From IMG/VR virus record IMGVR_UViG_3300042868_005980, positions 1 through 46,178 of that record: DNA of 46,178 bases. One strand, given 5' to 3'. The position numbers and the translations under genes are program-made. The DNA comes from a virus. Below the pieces are notes generated by a model, which ran no database searches, was not told the DNA's origin, and worked only from the letters and a program-made list of their open reading frames with translations. Below are positions 33,241 to 40,334 of the stretch, one piece after another (position 1 is the first letter of the stretch; each line of letters opens with the position of its first letter).

Positions 33241-34580
33241 AGCCCACCGCCCCTGTGATTTGTTTCGATTGCTTTTGAAGGTGGCTCTCCGCTCCACTGG
33301 CCGAACTTGGTCTGCTCGCCCACATAGAACAGGTTCACATCGCCAGTTCGGCCTTGGCGGTTCTTGGAAACGCGCAGCAGTGCGTAGTGCTTCCACTGTT
33401 CGCCAATGTCTGGGTTCTGCATGATTGGCCGGTGAATGAACCCGACAACATCAGCGTCTTGCTCGATGGCGCCAGAGTCGCGCAGTTCATGCAGGCCGGG
33501 TGGCGTGTTGCCCTTGTCGGCCGCGCCTCGGTTCACCTGGGCCAAACACATGACCACAATCCCAAGCTCTTTGGCCAGGGTCTTCAGGCCGCGGCTGATT
33601 TCCTCAATCTGGTATGCCCTGGAAACCTTGGAGTCGGTGCCAGACATCAGGCCGATGTAATCCACAATCAGCACATCCAAGCCCTTGCGGCGGCGCAGCG
33701 CCTTTGCTTTGGCCCGTACCTGCAGGATGTTCAGGCCGCCCTGCTCCACCACGTAGAACTTGCGGTATTTGGACTTCTCCACAGCGTCAACCAGGCGGTC
33801 ATACTGCAGGCCACGCTTAGGGCGCTTGATGTCGGATATGGAGATTCCGCCCAAGATTGCGGCTTGTCGATCGCTTACGTCCGATCGGGACATTTCCATG
33901 CTGATGAACCCGACCGAATATTCCTGCGCCATGTGCAGGCCGATCGTCAATCCAAGGGCTGATTTACCCATGGATGGACGGGCTCCAATCACAACCAGAT
34001 TCCCGCGCTGGAAACCACCGTCCAGCAGTTCGTCAAAGTCTCCAATGCCAGAAGCCATGCCAACTATCGACCCGGCTTCGCGCTGCTCGATCAGCTCCAA
34101 ATGCTTGATGGATGCTTCGTGCGCGTCGATCCATTCGCCAAAGTCTTCCTGGTCTTCCAGCTTGGCGAGCTCAACATTTACCGTATCCAAACGCTCTTGA
34201 ATCGGGCTAGTTTCAAACGCCAGATCGGACATCAGGCCGGAAATCTGCAGCAACTGACGCGACTTAAAAACCGTAATCAGCTTGCCAATGTGGGCCTGCA
34301 ATGTGCGCAAACTGGCATGAGATTGGGCGATGGTGTGGAGCTCGGCAACGCTTGCCACCCCGGTCAACTTCTCGGCCAGAGTCACAATGTCGAACGGGCC
34401 TTTGCTGTTCTGGTGCGCCATTTCGACGTACACCGAACGTAGCCAATCGGTCTGGAAATACTCGGGCTTCAGCGATCCGCAGTCGTCAAACGCCTGGGGG
34501 TATGCCATCAGGGTTGTCAGAATCTGGAGCTCGGATTCTTCGGAGCTAGGCAGTAGGTTTTCGGTAGGTTCGCGGGTCAT
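33237..34580 (-). CDS. dnaB: Replicative DNA helicase, DnaB family
   Basis: A protein of 447 residues, the usual length. The N-terminal helical domain (to about residue 150) is joined to a RecA-like motor with Walker A GARPSMGKS (199-207), SMEM near 228 and Walker B LDVLIVDY (301-308), then QVNRGAADKG and the arginine-finger region near the end. It unwinds the phage fork as a hexamer and would be loaded by the DUF1376 protein encoded just upstream (4-nt overlap). Confidence 0.93.
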   Translation of the reverse strand: MTREPTENLLPSSEESELQILTTLMAYPQAFDDCGSLKPEYFQTDWLRSVYVEMAHQNSKGPFDIVTLAEKLTGVASVAELHTIAQSHASLRTLQAHIGKLITVFKSRQLLQISGLMSDLAFETSPIQERLDTVNVELAKLEDQEDFGEWIDAHEASIKHLELIEQREAGSIVGMASGIGDFDELLDGGFQRGNLVVIGARPSMGKSALGLTIGLHMAQEYSVGFISMEMSRSDVSDRQAAILGGISISDIKRPKRGLQYDRLVDAVEKSKYRKFYVVEQGGLNILQVRAKAKALRRRKGLDVLIVDYIGLMSGTDSKVSRAYQIEEISRGLKTLAKELGIVVMCLAQVNRGAADKGNTPPGLHELRDSGAIEQDADVVGFIHRPIMQNPDIGEQWKHYALLRVSKNRQGRTGDVNLFYVGEQTKFGQWSGEPPSKAIETNHRGGGL

Positions 34581-35398
34581 GCTGCAGCCCTGTTGTTTTC
34601 GTAATTGCCCTGCAAAACCTTCTCAAAATTTGCAAGGTTCATCAGCCAAATCAGGTCGCAGCACCAGCCTTTGGATGCGGGGTCTTTTCCCGTCAACCAC
34701 GCCGAATCCGCAACGTAGGCAAAAAAGCGATCGAACCAGGCCAGGCCATCGTCGGTGTCAGTCGCCATCCGGGTTCCGGCGCGCTCGCCTTTTTCGTACT
34801 CGGCGGTCATCACCCAGCGCCAGCGGGCCTTCATCGCAACGCCGTTCTTGCCCTGCTTCCAAAGGCTCTTGCGTGGTTGGGCAAGGGTTGGCAGGTGTTT
34901 GGCGTACAGGTCGATCAGAAGGTCATACGGGCAATCCGAAATCTTTGCTTCCGACAAAGAAGCGTTAGCTTCTTGTATTACTTCTGGGCTATGGGGAGTT
35001 TTTCTGTTTCGATCCTGCTGGGTTGTTTCCAGAAAACCCACTGGGTTATTTGCTTCGTCCCTAGTGGGTTCAATTCTTGGCCTTCCACCCTTCTTCCCAT
35101 TTAACCTAGCGGCTTCTAAAGCAGGGGCCGCAAGATGTAGCTCCTGGGTTGCTCGTTCGTTGCTGCGCAGCCCATCTTCTCCAATCGGGAAATAGCGATC
35201 GGCGACAAATGACACTGCATCCTGCTCTGCCTTATTCATTGCTCGGCAGATGCGGTACAGCTCTGTGTATTCGCCTGGCAGACCAGCTTCGGTGGTGTAA
35301 AGCTCGTCCAGCAGCAGCGTGTATGCGCCATGCTGGGCAAGGGTTAACCGTGAGGTCTTCTTGGCGTAGTCGGCCATGAAGCGCTTGTAGAAATTCAT
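34577..35398 (-). CDS. Replication initiator-like protein, DUF1376 (YdaU) N-terminus
   Basis: A protein of 273 residues from ATG 35398 (MNFYKRFMADY); the longer frame upstream is noise over the previous gene. The first 85 residues (AQHGAYTLLLDELYTTEAGLP) match the DUF1376 pattern of phage primosomal proteins. A Gly/Lys-rich linker (NGKKGGRPR) follows, then a C-terminal helical region. Placed directly before DnaB, it likely recruits the helicase to the origin, as lambda O does. The origin may lie in this gene, but I see no clear iterons. Confidence 0.78.
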   Translation of the reverse strand: MNFYKRFMADYAKKTSRLTLAQHGAYTLLLDELYTTEAGLPGEYTELYRICRAMNKAEQDAVSFVADRYFPIGEDGLRSNERATQELHLAAPALEAARLNGKKGGRPRIEPTRDEANNPVGFLETTQQDRNRKTPHSPEVIQEANASLSEAKISDCPYDLLIDLYAKHLPTLAQPRKSLWKQGKNGVAMKARWRWVMTAEYEKGERAGTRMATDTDDGLAWFDRFFAYVADSAWLTGKDPASKGWCCDLIWLMNLANFEKVLQGNYENNRAAA

Positions 35399-35399
35399 A

Positions 35400-35642
35400 T
35401 CAGTTCGCAATCCACCCCGGCCGCACACTGCCATTACTGGTGGTGCGCGAAAAAAGCACAGTTGAGCGCTTGATGTATCCCGCACGCGCTGCAGCGGCGA
35501 ACACGCCACCCCAGGCGCGTAAATCAGACATACGCACGCCGTGGCGGTCAGCCTGCAGCGTGACTTCCTCGGGGCTAAATGCCTGGCCGCGCTTCTTGGC
35601 TGCGAAACGGATTAGGAATGTGAGTGGGTCTACTGGTTTCAT
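35400..35642 (-). CDS. Small winged-helix-like early protein
   Basis: A protein of 80 residues from ATG 35642 (MKPVDPLTFL), with ATGA overlap. Pattern AFSPEEVTLQADRHGV..MSDLRAWGGVF..AARAGYIKR resembles a winged-helix DNA-binding domain. It lies just before the replication initiator gene. No family name assigned. Confidence 0.65.
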   Translation of the reverse strand: MKPVDPLTFLIRFAAKKRGQAFSPEEVTLQADRHGVRMSDLRAWGGVFAAAARAGYIKRSTVLFSRTTSNGSVRPGWIAN

Positions 35643-35800
35643 ATCGAAGCCCTTTCGATGCGTTGCTGCTTGTCTGGATCTGATTTCGTGCACAGCGGCT
35701 CAAAGCGATTGACGCGGGTGGCGTATTGCTTGATCTGCTTGATGGACTGCTGGCGAATCGGGATGCCTTTTGGCGGGATGGTGAAAGCGTTGGGGGTCAT
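35639..35800 (-). CDS. Small basic early protein (53 aa)
   Basis: Read by hand. A protein of 53 residues (MTPNAFTIPP), basic, Gln-rich, with one Cys. It overlaps both neighbours by 4 nt (ATGA each side), which strongly supports translation. No family recognised. Confidence 0.68.
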   Translation of the reverse strand: MTPNAFTIPPKGIPIRQQSIKQIKQYATRVNRFEPLCTKSDPDKQQRIERASI

Positions 35801-36624
35801 GGAGTCACCAGGCTTTCGTATTGGGTTCCACCCAATGGAATCAGCTTCCCGCCCTCGGTGTGTTCAGGGCTTAGGTACAGGCCCCAAGACATCACAGCCT
35901 TAGCGCCAGAAGCCAGATAGGCCTCGGCCTGCAGCTTCAGATAAGCCATGCGGTATTCGTGCGTGTCAGTAGTCAGGCCAAAGCCTTGGCCCACATACAC
36001 CACATCCCGGCGCGATCCGTCTGCGTTCACATGGCCCTTGGCGTGCAGTCGCTCCACAGAGCAAAGCCATTGGCTCAGCACCATGTTTGTGGACAGGCTG
36101 CAACCGTGCATGTTCTGGTTGGGGTCGATGGTCACGGGATACGGGTCAATGCCGACCACATCCACATCAGGGGCCACAAAGCCATCAGCGAAGATCACAG
36201 AGGGGGTGAAGACGAGAGCAGTCTTGAAACCTGCAGCGCGGGCCAATGTGATGGCTTCTTTCACAAGGGCGTCGTCACGGCCAAGGCATGGGCCGGTCTT
36301 GCACAGGTTCATTTCGTCCACGATGTAAACGTGTGTGACCTTGGAGCCGTACTTCTTTGCCTCTTCGATGATTGCGCGGAAGTTGCGGTTGCGCCATTCA
36401 TCCTGGCCGATCCACAACATGACGTTTCCAGGGTTCATCATTTGCTTGGCGACGAAGGCAACAATGTTGTCGTCGTGGGCTATCGGCTGGATCGTGCTGT
36501 CACAGTTGCGCATTACTTCAATGCGGTCTGACGGTTGCAGGCAGATGTTGATAGGCTTGGCAGAGACTTGACCACCGCAGCCGGATACCAGCAGGGCTAC
36601 TGCAAGGGCTAGGGCGTGCTTCAT
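35797..36624 (-). CDS. Predicted lipoprotein, TIM-barrel-hydrolase-like
   Basis: A protein of 275 residues. The N-terminus is a lipoprotein signal: MKHALALAVALLVSGCGG with the lipobox VSGC, so the mature protein starts at Cys16 and would be membrane-anchored outside the cytoplasm. The rest alternates strands and helices as in a (beta/alpha)8 barrel: YIVDEMN, ALVFTPS, VVGIDPYP, VYVGQGFG and AVMSWGLYLS. The acidic E in DEMN could be catalytic. It resembles glycoside-hydrolase-type barrels, but no family is certain. It lies among replication genes with ATGA overlaps on both sides. Likely a moron acting at the host surface. Confidence 0.72.
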   Translation of the reverse strand: MKHALALAVALLVSGCGGQVSAKPINICLQPSDRIEVMRNCDSTIQPIAHDDNIVAFVAKQMMNPGNVMLWIGQDEWRNRNFRAIIEEAKKYGSKVTHVYIVDEMNLCKTGPCLGRDDALVKEAITLARAAGFKTALVFTPSVIFADGFVAPDVDVVGIDPYPVTIDPNQNMHGCSLSTNMVLSQWLCSVERLHAKGHVNADGSRRDVVYVGQGFGLTTDTHEYRMAYLKLQAEAYLASGAKAVMSWGLYLSPEHTEGGKLIPLGGTQYESLVTP

Positions 36625-36902
36625 ACCGTTGTGCCCCGCAATGTCCCGGCATTACCCATAACGCGCGCCATGTGCTGAGCGTTTAGAGTCCGTACATGCT
36701 CTTCACCCCAAGCCCTAACCCGCAATGTTGTACGGCACAGCTCGGAAATGCTGACCCCGTACTCATTGGCCATCTTGTGCAGTTCAACGAGTGTTTCGCT
36801 GTCAATGCGGATTGCGTTGAGTTCAGCATCCAGCTTGCCAAAGATGTCAGCGGCGGCCGTGCGGGCAAACGATGGACGAAGGTGAAATTCGGTTTCGGGC
36901 AT
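36621..36902 (-). CDS. Ribbon-helix-helix (Arc/CopG-like) regulator
   Basis: A protein of 93 residues from ATG 36902 (MPETEFHLRP), with AGGAG upstream. The centre fits a ribbon-helix-helix: a strand (AIRIDSETL), a helix (VELHKMANEY), a turn with GVS, and a second helix (ISELCRTTLRV). Such dimers bind operators through the strand. It lies directly upstream of the lipoprotein gene (ATGA overlap) and could control early genes. Confidence 0.7.
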   Translation of the reverse strand: MPETEFHLRPSFARTAAADIFGKLDAELNAIRIDSETLVELHKMANEYGVSISELCRTTLRVRAWGEEHVRTLNAQHMARVMGNAGTLRGTTV

Positions 36903-36944
36903 GGTGATTTGCTCCTGTTGATCGAAGTACAGGGGTGGCAGCAT

Positions 36945-37136
36945 TCAGGCGGCTACCGCTTGCTTTGCTTGGGAATAGGACTGGTACGCACCTTTGAAGG
37001 CGTCGTACAAGTGGCTTTCGTGTTCGCTGTGCTTGTCGAAGTGGTTGGCTTCGTCGTGGGGGATGCCGTTTTCCACAGCGGCGCATGCCTGGGCGCAGAT
37101 GTCGTGGATGGTCAGGTTGCGAATGGAGGGGTTCAT
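36945..37136 (-). CDS. Small early protein
   Basis: A protein of 63 residues (MNPSIRNLTI), helical with a His/Asp/Glu-rich middle. It begins at the base after the Cro-like stop (TAA ATG), with GGCGAGGG upstream. No family recognised. Confidence 0.65.
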   Translation of the reverse strand: MNPSIRNLTIHDICAQACAAVENGIPHDEANHFDKHSEHESHLYDAFKGAYQSYSQAKQAVAA

Positions 37137-37337
37137 TTAGGCCCTCGCCTTCTTCGCTTTTGCCTTTGGCTTGGCTGGCTTCTTCAGCCGCGTGCTTGCG
37201 CCGATGACTCGATCAGCAATGGATGGAGACAAAACATCGGGCCACATATAGATGGCCTGAATAGTTTGGTAACCCATTGCGTCCCTTGCTTTGGCGGCGG
37301 TTCCGCCCAGCAATTTGATGGCTTCTGATTTATGCAT
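37137..37337 (-). CDS. Cro/YdaS-like transcriptional regulator
   Basis: A protein of 66 residues: MHKSEAIKLLGG-type start, AAKARDAMGYQTIQAIYMW and a basic Lys/Ala tail. This matches Cro/YdaS-type helix-turn-helix proteins, where the first helix is followed by a recognition helix that meets WP. It is the first gene of the early minus operon, diverges from the repressor gene, and its promoter overlaps the 16-bp operator. The predicted start site lies at or next to the ATG, so the mRNA may be leaderless. Confidence 0.78.
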   Translation of the reverse strand: MHKSEAIKLLGGTAAKARDAMGYQTIQAIYMWPDVLSPSIADRVIGASTRLKKPAKPKAKAKKARA

Positions 37338-37343
37338 GCCCTA

Positions 37344-37372
37344 AATGTAATACACATTACAACGGGATGCAA
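37344..37372 (-). promoter_or_regulatory. Early leftward promoter with 16-bp operator (pR-like)
   Basis: On the minus strand -35 TTGCAT (37367-37372), a 17-bp spacer and -10 TACATT (37344-37349). The palindrome TGTAAT-N4-ATTACA (37346-37361) covers the spacer and -10, so a bound repressor would block the promoter. The same layout recurs at 38927-38955. It drives the Cro-like gene and the operon down to the Q-like gene. Confidence 0.75.
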
Positions 37373-37382
37373 CAAGTATTTC

Positions 37383-37820
37383 ATGTCCAAGAGTAAATTC
37401 ATCGACATGACTTACGGCGCTAGATTGCAGATGGCTTTGGACGCCTCGAAAAAGACGAGGAAACAGTTAGCCGATCACCTGGAAACCAGTCCTCAGAGGA
37501 TTGGCATCATCATTACGTGGGCAGGGGAAGAAGAGCGCAGGCTGACAACGCTGGCCCATTTACGGGCAGCGCAGTACCTGAATGTTGACGCACTATGGCT
37601 GGCGTGCGGGGAAGGCGAAATGCGCCCAGCTCAGCCTAAGACAGACAGTTTGGGGCAGCAGTTGGCAGATCTGTTTGACCAGCTACCGGACGAGAAATCG
37701 ATTCGATCCGAGGTCTTCGTCCAGTGCTACCAGGTTATTGCTCCGGTCGTGCAGCGCATCGGCGCAAAGCCCAGTCATATGCAAGATGTGCATATTCATC
37801 CAAGAAAACTAGGCGTATAG
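37383..37820 (+). CDS. CI-like phage repressor (helix-turn-helix)
   Basis: A protein of 145 residues from ATG 37383 (MSKSKFIDM); a second ATG at 37407 is possible. The N-terminal half is an XRE-type domain: YGARLQMALDASKKTRKQLADHL..SPQRIGIIITW. The C-terminal half is short and helical and lacks the S24 peptidase, so it is not a LexA-like self-cleaving repressor. It lies between the two matching operators and diverges from the Cro-like gene, as CI does. There is no clear ribosome site, so expression may be weak or leaderless. Confidence 0.82.
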   Translation: MSKSKFIDMTYGARLQMALDASKKTRKQLADHLETSPQRIGIIITWAGEEERRLTTLAHLRAAQYLNVDALWLACGEGEMRPAQPKTDSLGQQLADLFDQLPDEKSIRSEVFVQCYQVIAPVVQRIGAKPSHMQDVHIHPRKLGV

Positions 37821-38130
37821 CGCCCTGTTTGGATAACCGGGTTGCATAGTCTTGGAAAACATCGTACTGATCCCGGCGAACTATCAAGCATCCGGGCATC
37901 GCGTCCAGCTTGCCGGGCGGAAGGTCAGGCATTGCAGATGCCAATATCAGCGAGCGATCCAATCGAATCACGCTTGCAGGTGCTGTGTTGGTGGCTCCAA
38001 TCATTTCGCCTCTCAGCGTGTCGAATGCCATGCTGGACAGTGGGCCGCTGTAGTTAGCCTCCACCAGGCCAGTTCTGCGGCATATGACACCGACTTCGCC
38101 GCGCGCCGCGTTGTATCTAAAACTCTTCAT
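37735..38130 (-). CDS. Unknown protein in the rex position
   Basis: A protein of 131 residues from ATG 38130 (MKSFRYNAAR), with AAAGAG close upstream; an ATG at 38196 would add 22 residues. It is convergent with the repressor and overlaps its 3' end by 86 bp. Mixed alpha/beta composition, with no membrane segment and no signal peptide. No family recognised. Lying between the repressor and the second early promoter, it is likely expressed in the lysogen. Confidence 0.62.
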   Translation of the reverse strand: MKSFRYNAARGEVGVICRRTGLVEANYSGPLSSMAFDTLRGEMIGATNTAPASVIRLDRSLILASAMPDLPPGKLDAMPGCLIVRRDQYDVFQDYATRLSKQGAIRLVFLDEYAHLAYDWALRRCAARPEQ

Positions 38131-38264
38131 GTCTCTTTGCTTTATGTCAAAAAACCATTCTCTTGATACACCCGGATACAAACAACCCACAAACATGGGA
38201 TACGACGTTGCGTAAATGGAAATATAGGGCGTATATCAGATCAATTTGTCACAGGGGCGACTAA

Positions 38265-38369
38265 ATGGATAAAGAAAAAAAGGCCGACCGGCTGACTTCC
38301 GAGCTGTTGATATTTGTTCTGGGGGTCTGGGTTGGCGGTACTGTTGTCGCCCTATGGCTTAAAGCGTAA
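38265..38369 (+). CDS. 34-aa single-span membrane peptide
   Basis: Read by hand. A peptide of 34 residues: a charged start (MDKEKKADR) and a hydrophobic stretch (about residues 14-32) ending in Lys-Ala. AGGGG precedes the ATG. The stop is one base before the GTG of the exported nuclease, so the two genes are coupled. It may be a partner or toxin-like peptide for that enzyme. Confidence 0.68.
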   Translation: MDKEKKADRLTSELLIFVLGVWVGGTVVALWLKA

Positions 38370-38370
38370 G

Positions 38371-38820
38371 GTGCACATCGCCATAGTGTTGGCGACCCTC
38401 TGCGCACTGCAGGCCAATGCCCAAACCTGTACCGTGTTTGGTGTCACTGATGGCGACACCATCAAAGTGCGCTGCGGTCACAACCAGGCAGCCATCAGGC
38501 TTGGCGGGATCGATGCGCCCGAAAAGAATCAGCCCTTCGGCCAGCGCAGCAAGCAGGCGCTAAGCGATCTTTGCTATCTGCAAGAAGCCCAAATCACCCC
38601 CAAGACTACAGACCGATACGGCCGCACCATTGCGGATGTGCAGTGCCGCGGGAAAGACGCAGGCGCCGAACAAATAAAGGCCGGCATGGCCTGGGTGTAT
38701 GACCGCTACTCCAAGGGATACGAACCGCTATACCGGGCGCAAGATGCCGCGCGAGCTGAGCGCATAGGCCTTTGGATTGACCCAGACCCAGAGCCGCCCT
38801 GGCAGTGGCGTCGCAAGTAA
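38371..38820 (+). CDS. Exported staphylococcal-nuclease-like enzyme
   Basis: A protein of 149 residues from GTG 38371. An N-terminal signal peptide ends at AQANA|Q-like residues 13-18. The SNase fold follows with all catalytic groups: VTDGDT (D27, D29), IRLGGIDAPE (R43, D48, E51) and DRYGRTIADV with the second Arg. It hydrolyses DNA or RNA with calcium. Export implies periplasmic or extracellular action. It is coupled to a 34-aa membrane peptide and closed by a terminator, between the repressor and the second early promoter, where lambda carries rexAB. Degradation of incoming phage DNA is a reasonable hypothesis. Confidence 0.87.
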   Translation: MHIAIVLATLCALQANAQTCTVFGVTDGDTIKVRCGHNQAAIRLGGIDAPEKNQPFGQRSKQALSDLCYLQEAQITPKTTDRYGRTIADVQCRGKDAGAEQIKAGMAWVYDRYSKGYEPLYRAQDAARAERIGLWIDPDPEPPWQWRRK

Positions 38821-38828
38821 CCAACCCC

Positions 38829-38851
38829 AAACCCGCTACGGCGGGTTTTTT
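38829..38851 (+). terminator. Rho-independent terminator after the nuclease gene
   Basis: AAACCCGC-TACG-GCGGGTTT is followed by TTT on the plus strand. It isolates the repressor-nuclease transcription from the rightward early operon. Confidence 0.92.
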
Positions 38852-38926
38852 GTTGCCCGCTGCTTCGCATGAGGGTTAGTCCTTAGAACTATTTTCGCGG
38901 AATCGCGCAAATAAATGAAATAGTTG

Positions 38927-38955
38927 TTGCATTCAAATGTAATGTCCATTACAGT
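38927..38955 (+). promoter_or_regulatory. Early rightward promoter with 16-bp operator (pL-like)
   Basis: On the plus strand -35 TTGCAT (38927-38932), a 17-bp spacer and -10 TACAGT (38950-38955). The palindrome TGTAAT-N4-ATTACA (38938-38953) overlaps spacer and -10. Relative to transcription it matches the other operator at 14 of 16 positions, with the same 5-bp offset from the -35. Confidence 0.75.
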
Positions 38956-39428
38956 AACCCAAGTCGCAAGCAAACGCGAAACGAGCTGGCAAAGCTGATC
39001 CGAGCGCCAGTAAATCCCGAAAGACGCGGAGGGATGCTCTAGCCACTAGTGGTGATGTGTTTGTAGCGGCGGATTTGAGAGTGCAGATAGGTGTGGCGGC
39101 GTGGATGGACACGCTAAGGCGCGAAGTGAACAGATGGCGGACCGCAGATGGAGAGCCTGAAGAGCTGTCAGTAACTTCGCCAAGCTCCCGCCAAACGCAA
39201 GTATCGGAGTTGCTACCGAAAAAGCGAATGGTTAGCAGGTATCAAGCCCTGCCCACACCTACCTGCCCTCTTGGCAGAGCTACCAAAGCCGAACGAGTAG
39301 CCAACACAAAGGAGCGCGCCATGTGAAGAAGTAACCGCAACAACGGGCCGCTACTTTTCAAGCAATTGGCGGCTTCATTTGATAGCGCATTAGGTGCGCT
39401 GCCAAATGGATTTACAGGAGTGAACGAA
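38956..39428 (+). other. Long leader without a convincing gene
   Basis: About 470 nt between the early promoter and the first clear gene. It contains the palindrome CCACTAGTGG near 39044, a strong AAAGGAG (39308-39314) placed 6 nt before an ATG-TGA start-stop pair (39321-39326), and a nested stem (TTGGC..AGCGC-loop-GCGCT..GCCAA) just before the next ribosome site. A GTG-started frame of 89 codons ends at that same ATG-TGA, but has no ribosome site and odd composition. Confidence 0.5.
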
Positions 39429-39740
39429 ATGACACAAGCAAAGCATACACCGGGACCGTGGGTTGAGCCATGCAACTTTGGCCTAAGCCGATTTGAAGTG
39501 CAAGGCAATGGAAAGCAAATTGCCGTTGTAAACACGATTGAAGATGCGCGACTCATTTCAGCAGCGCCTGAACTTTTAACAGCTCTTCGCTTGGTGATGG
39601 AGTGTTCTGGCGATATTTTTAGCGCCCCTTCCGGCTTGCTTGAAATGGCTTTGGATGACGGCGATGAAGAAACCCGCAATCAAGCAAATGCGTTTTTGGT
39701 CGCTCGCGCTGCCATCGCCAAAGCCACAGGTGCAGCATGA
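39429..39740 (+). CDS. Small phage protein with HTPGPW motif
   Basis: A protein of 103 residues from ATG 39429 (MTQAKHTPGPW), with AGGAG upstream. HTPGPWVEP at the start and ARLISAAPELLTALR in the centre are features of a widespread, uncharacterised phage and prophage protein group. It is the first clear gene of the rightward early operon. Function unknown. Confidence 0.78.
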   Translation: MTQAKHTPGPWVEPCNFGLSRFEVQGNGKQIAVVNTIEDARLISAAPELLTALRLVMECSGDIFSAPSGLLEMALDDGDEETRNQANAFLVARAAIAKATGAA

Positions 39741-39940
39741 ACGCCCACATAGCCCGAGCCCTCGCACCCTTCGCGCCGCCTTCCTCCGAAGTGCACAAGA
39801 TTGTGAGCGAAGCCCAAGCCCAGCGAATTGATGCAGCCATGCACCAGTTCAAGAAATCCAACGGCTACGACCGCAGGGCTGATGCCCAGGCGCTGACGCT
39901 GCAGATTGAGCGGGCTACGCAGACTGGGGTTACAGCATGA
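39737..39940 (+). CDS. Small helical early protein
   Basis: A protein of 67 residues (MNAHIARALA), overlapping both neighbours by 4 nt. Ala/Gln-rich helices with no recognised motif. Confidence 0.68.
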   Translation: MNAHIARALAPFAPPSSEVHKIVSEAQAQRIDAAMHQFKKSNGYDRRADAQALTLQIERATQTGVTA

Positions 39941-40029
39941 CCCACTCTCAACGCGCTATTTACCTTGTTTGCGCCATTGGTTTGTTTGTGGTGGCGCTGG
40001 ATGTGTTTGTTTGGAGGGCATTCGCATGA
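39937..40029 (+). CDS. 30-aa membrane micro-protein
   Basis: Read by hand. A peptide of 30 residues with a single hydrophobic span (AIYLVCAIGLFVVALDVFVW). It overlaps both neighbours by ATGA, so it is translated in the chain. No family recognised. Confidence 0.62.
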   Translation: MTHSQRAIYLVCAIGLFVVALDVFVWRAFA

Positions 40030-40220
40030 CCGCCGCCGAATTATCCGACGCAATCAACCTGGGCATCCTGGTTCTGGCCATCTACGGTGTTTGCTGGTGC
40101 GCAAATATGTGCTGCCCACCTAACCCAAAGGCTGCTGCATGGGATGACGCAGAGCAGGCGCTGGCCCGTGCGAATCGTGATGTTGAGCAACGCGACCGGC
40201 TGCGGCTGGTGAAGGAGTAG
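40026..40220 (+). CDS. Small protein with one membrane span
   Basis: A protein of 64 residues (MTAAELSDAI). One hydrophobic span (about residues 12-28) contains WCANMCC, and a charged helical tail follows. It overlaps the previous gene by ATGA. Topology suggests a membrane anchor with a cytoplasmic tail. Unknown function. Confidence 0.65.
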   Translation: MTAAELSDAINLGILVLAIYGVCWCANMCCPPNPKAAAWDDAEQALARANRDVEQRDRLRLVKE

Positions 40221-40222
40221 TC

Positions 40223-40333
40223 ATGGAAGAAACAAACGAACCCTACACCACGCTCTGCAAATTTGCTTGGCCTGTAGTTCTTTTAGTCGCTGCCCTTATG
40301 GCGGCATTGGTTGGATCTATTTTTTGGAGTTGA
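40223..40333 (+). CDS. 36-aa membrane micro-protein
   Basis: Read by hand. A peptide of 36 residues with a polar start (MEETNEPYTT) and one hydrophobic span. GAAGGAG precedes the ATG. It is the third membrane micro-protein in a row, just before the bet gene. Unknown function. Confidence 0.65.
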   Translation: MEETNEPYTTLCKFAWPVVLLVAALMAALVGSIFWS

Positions 40334-40334
40334 T

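Noticed and set aside
39057-39326. An 89-codon frame in the early leader
   Set aside because: Starts at GTG without a ribosome site and ends at the ATG-TGA pair; kept as part of the leader description only.
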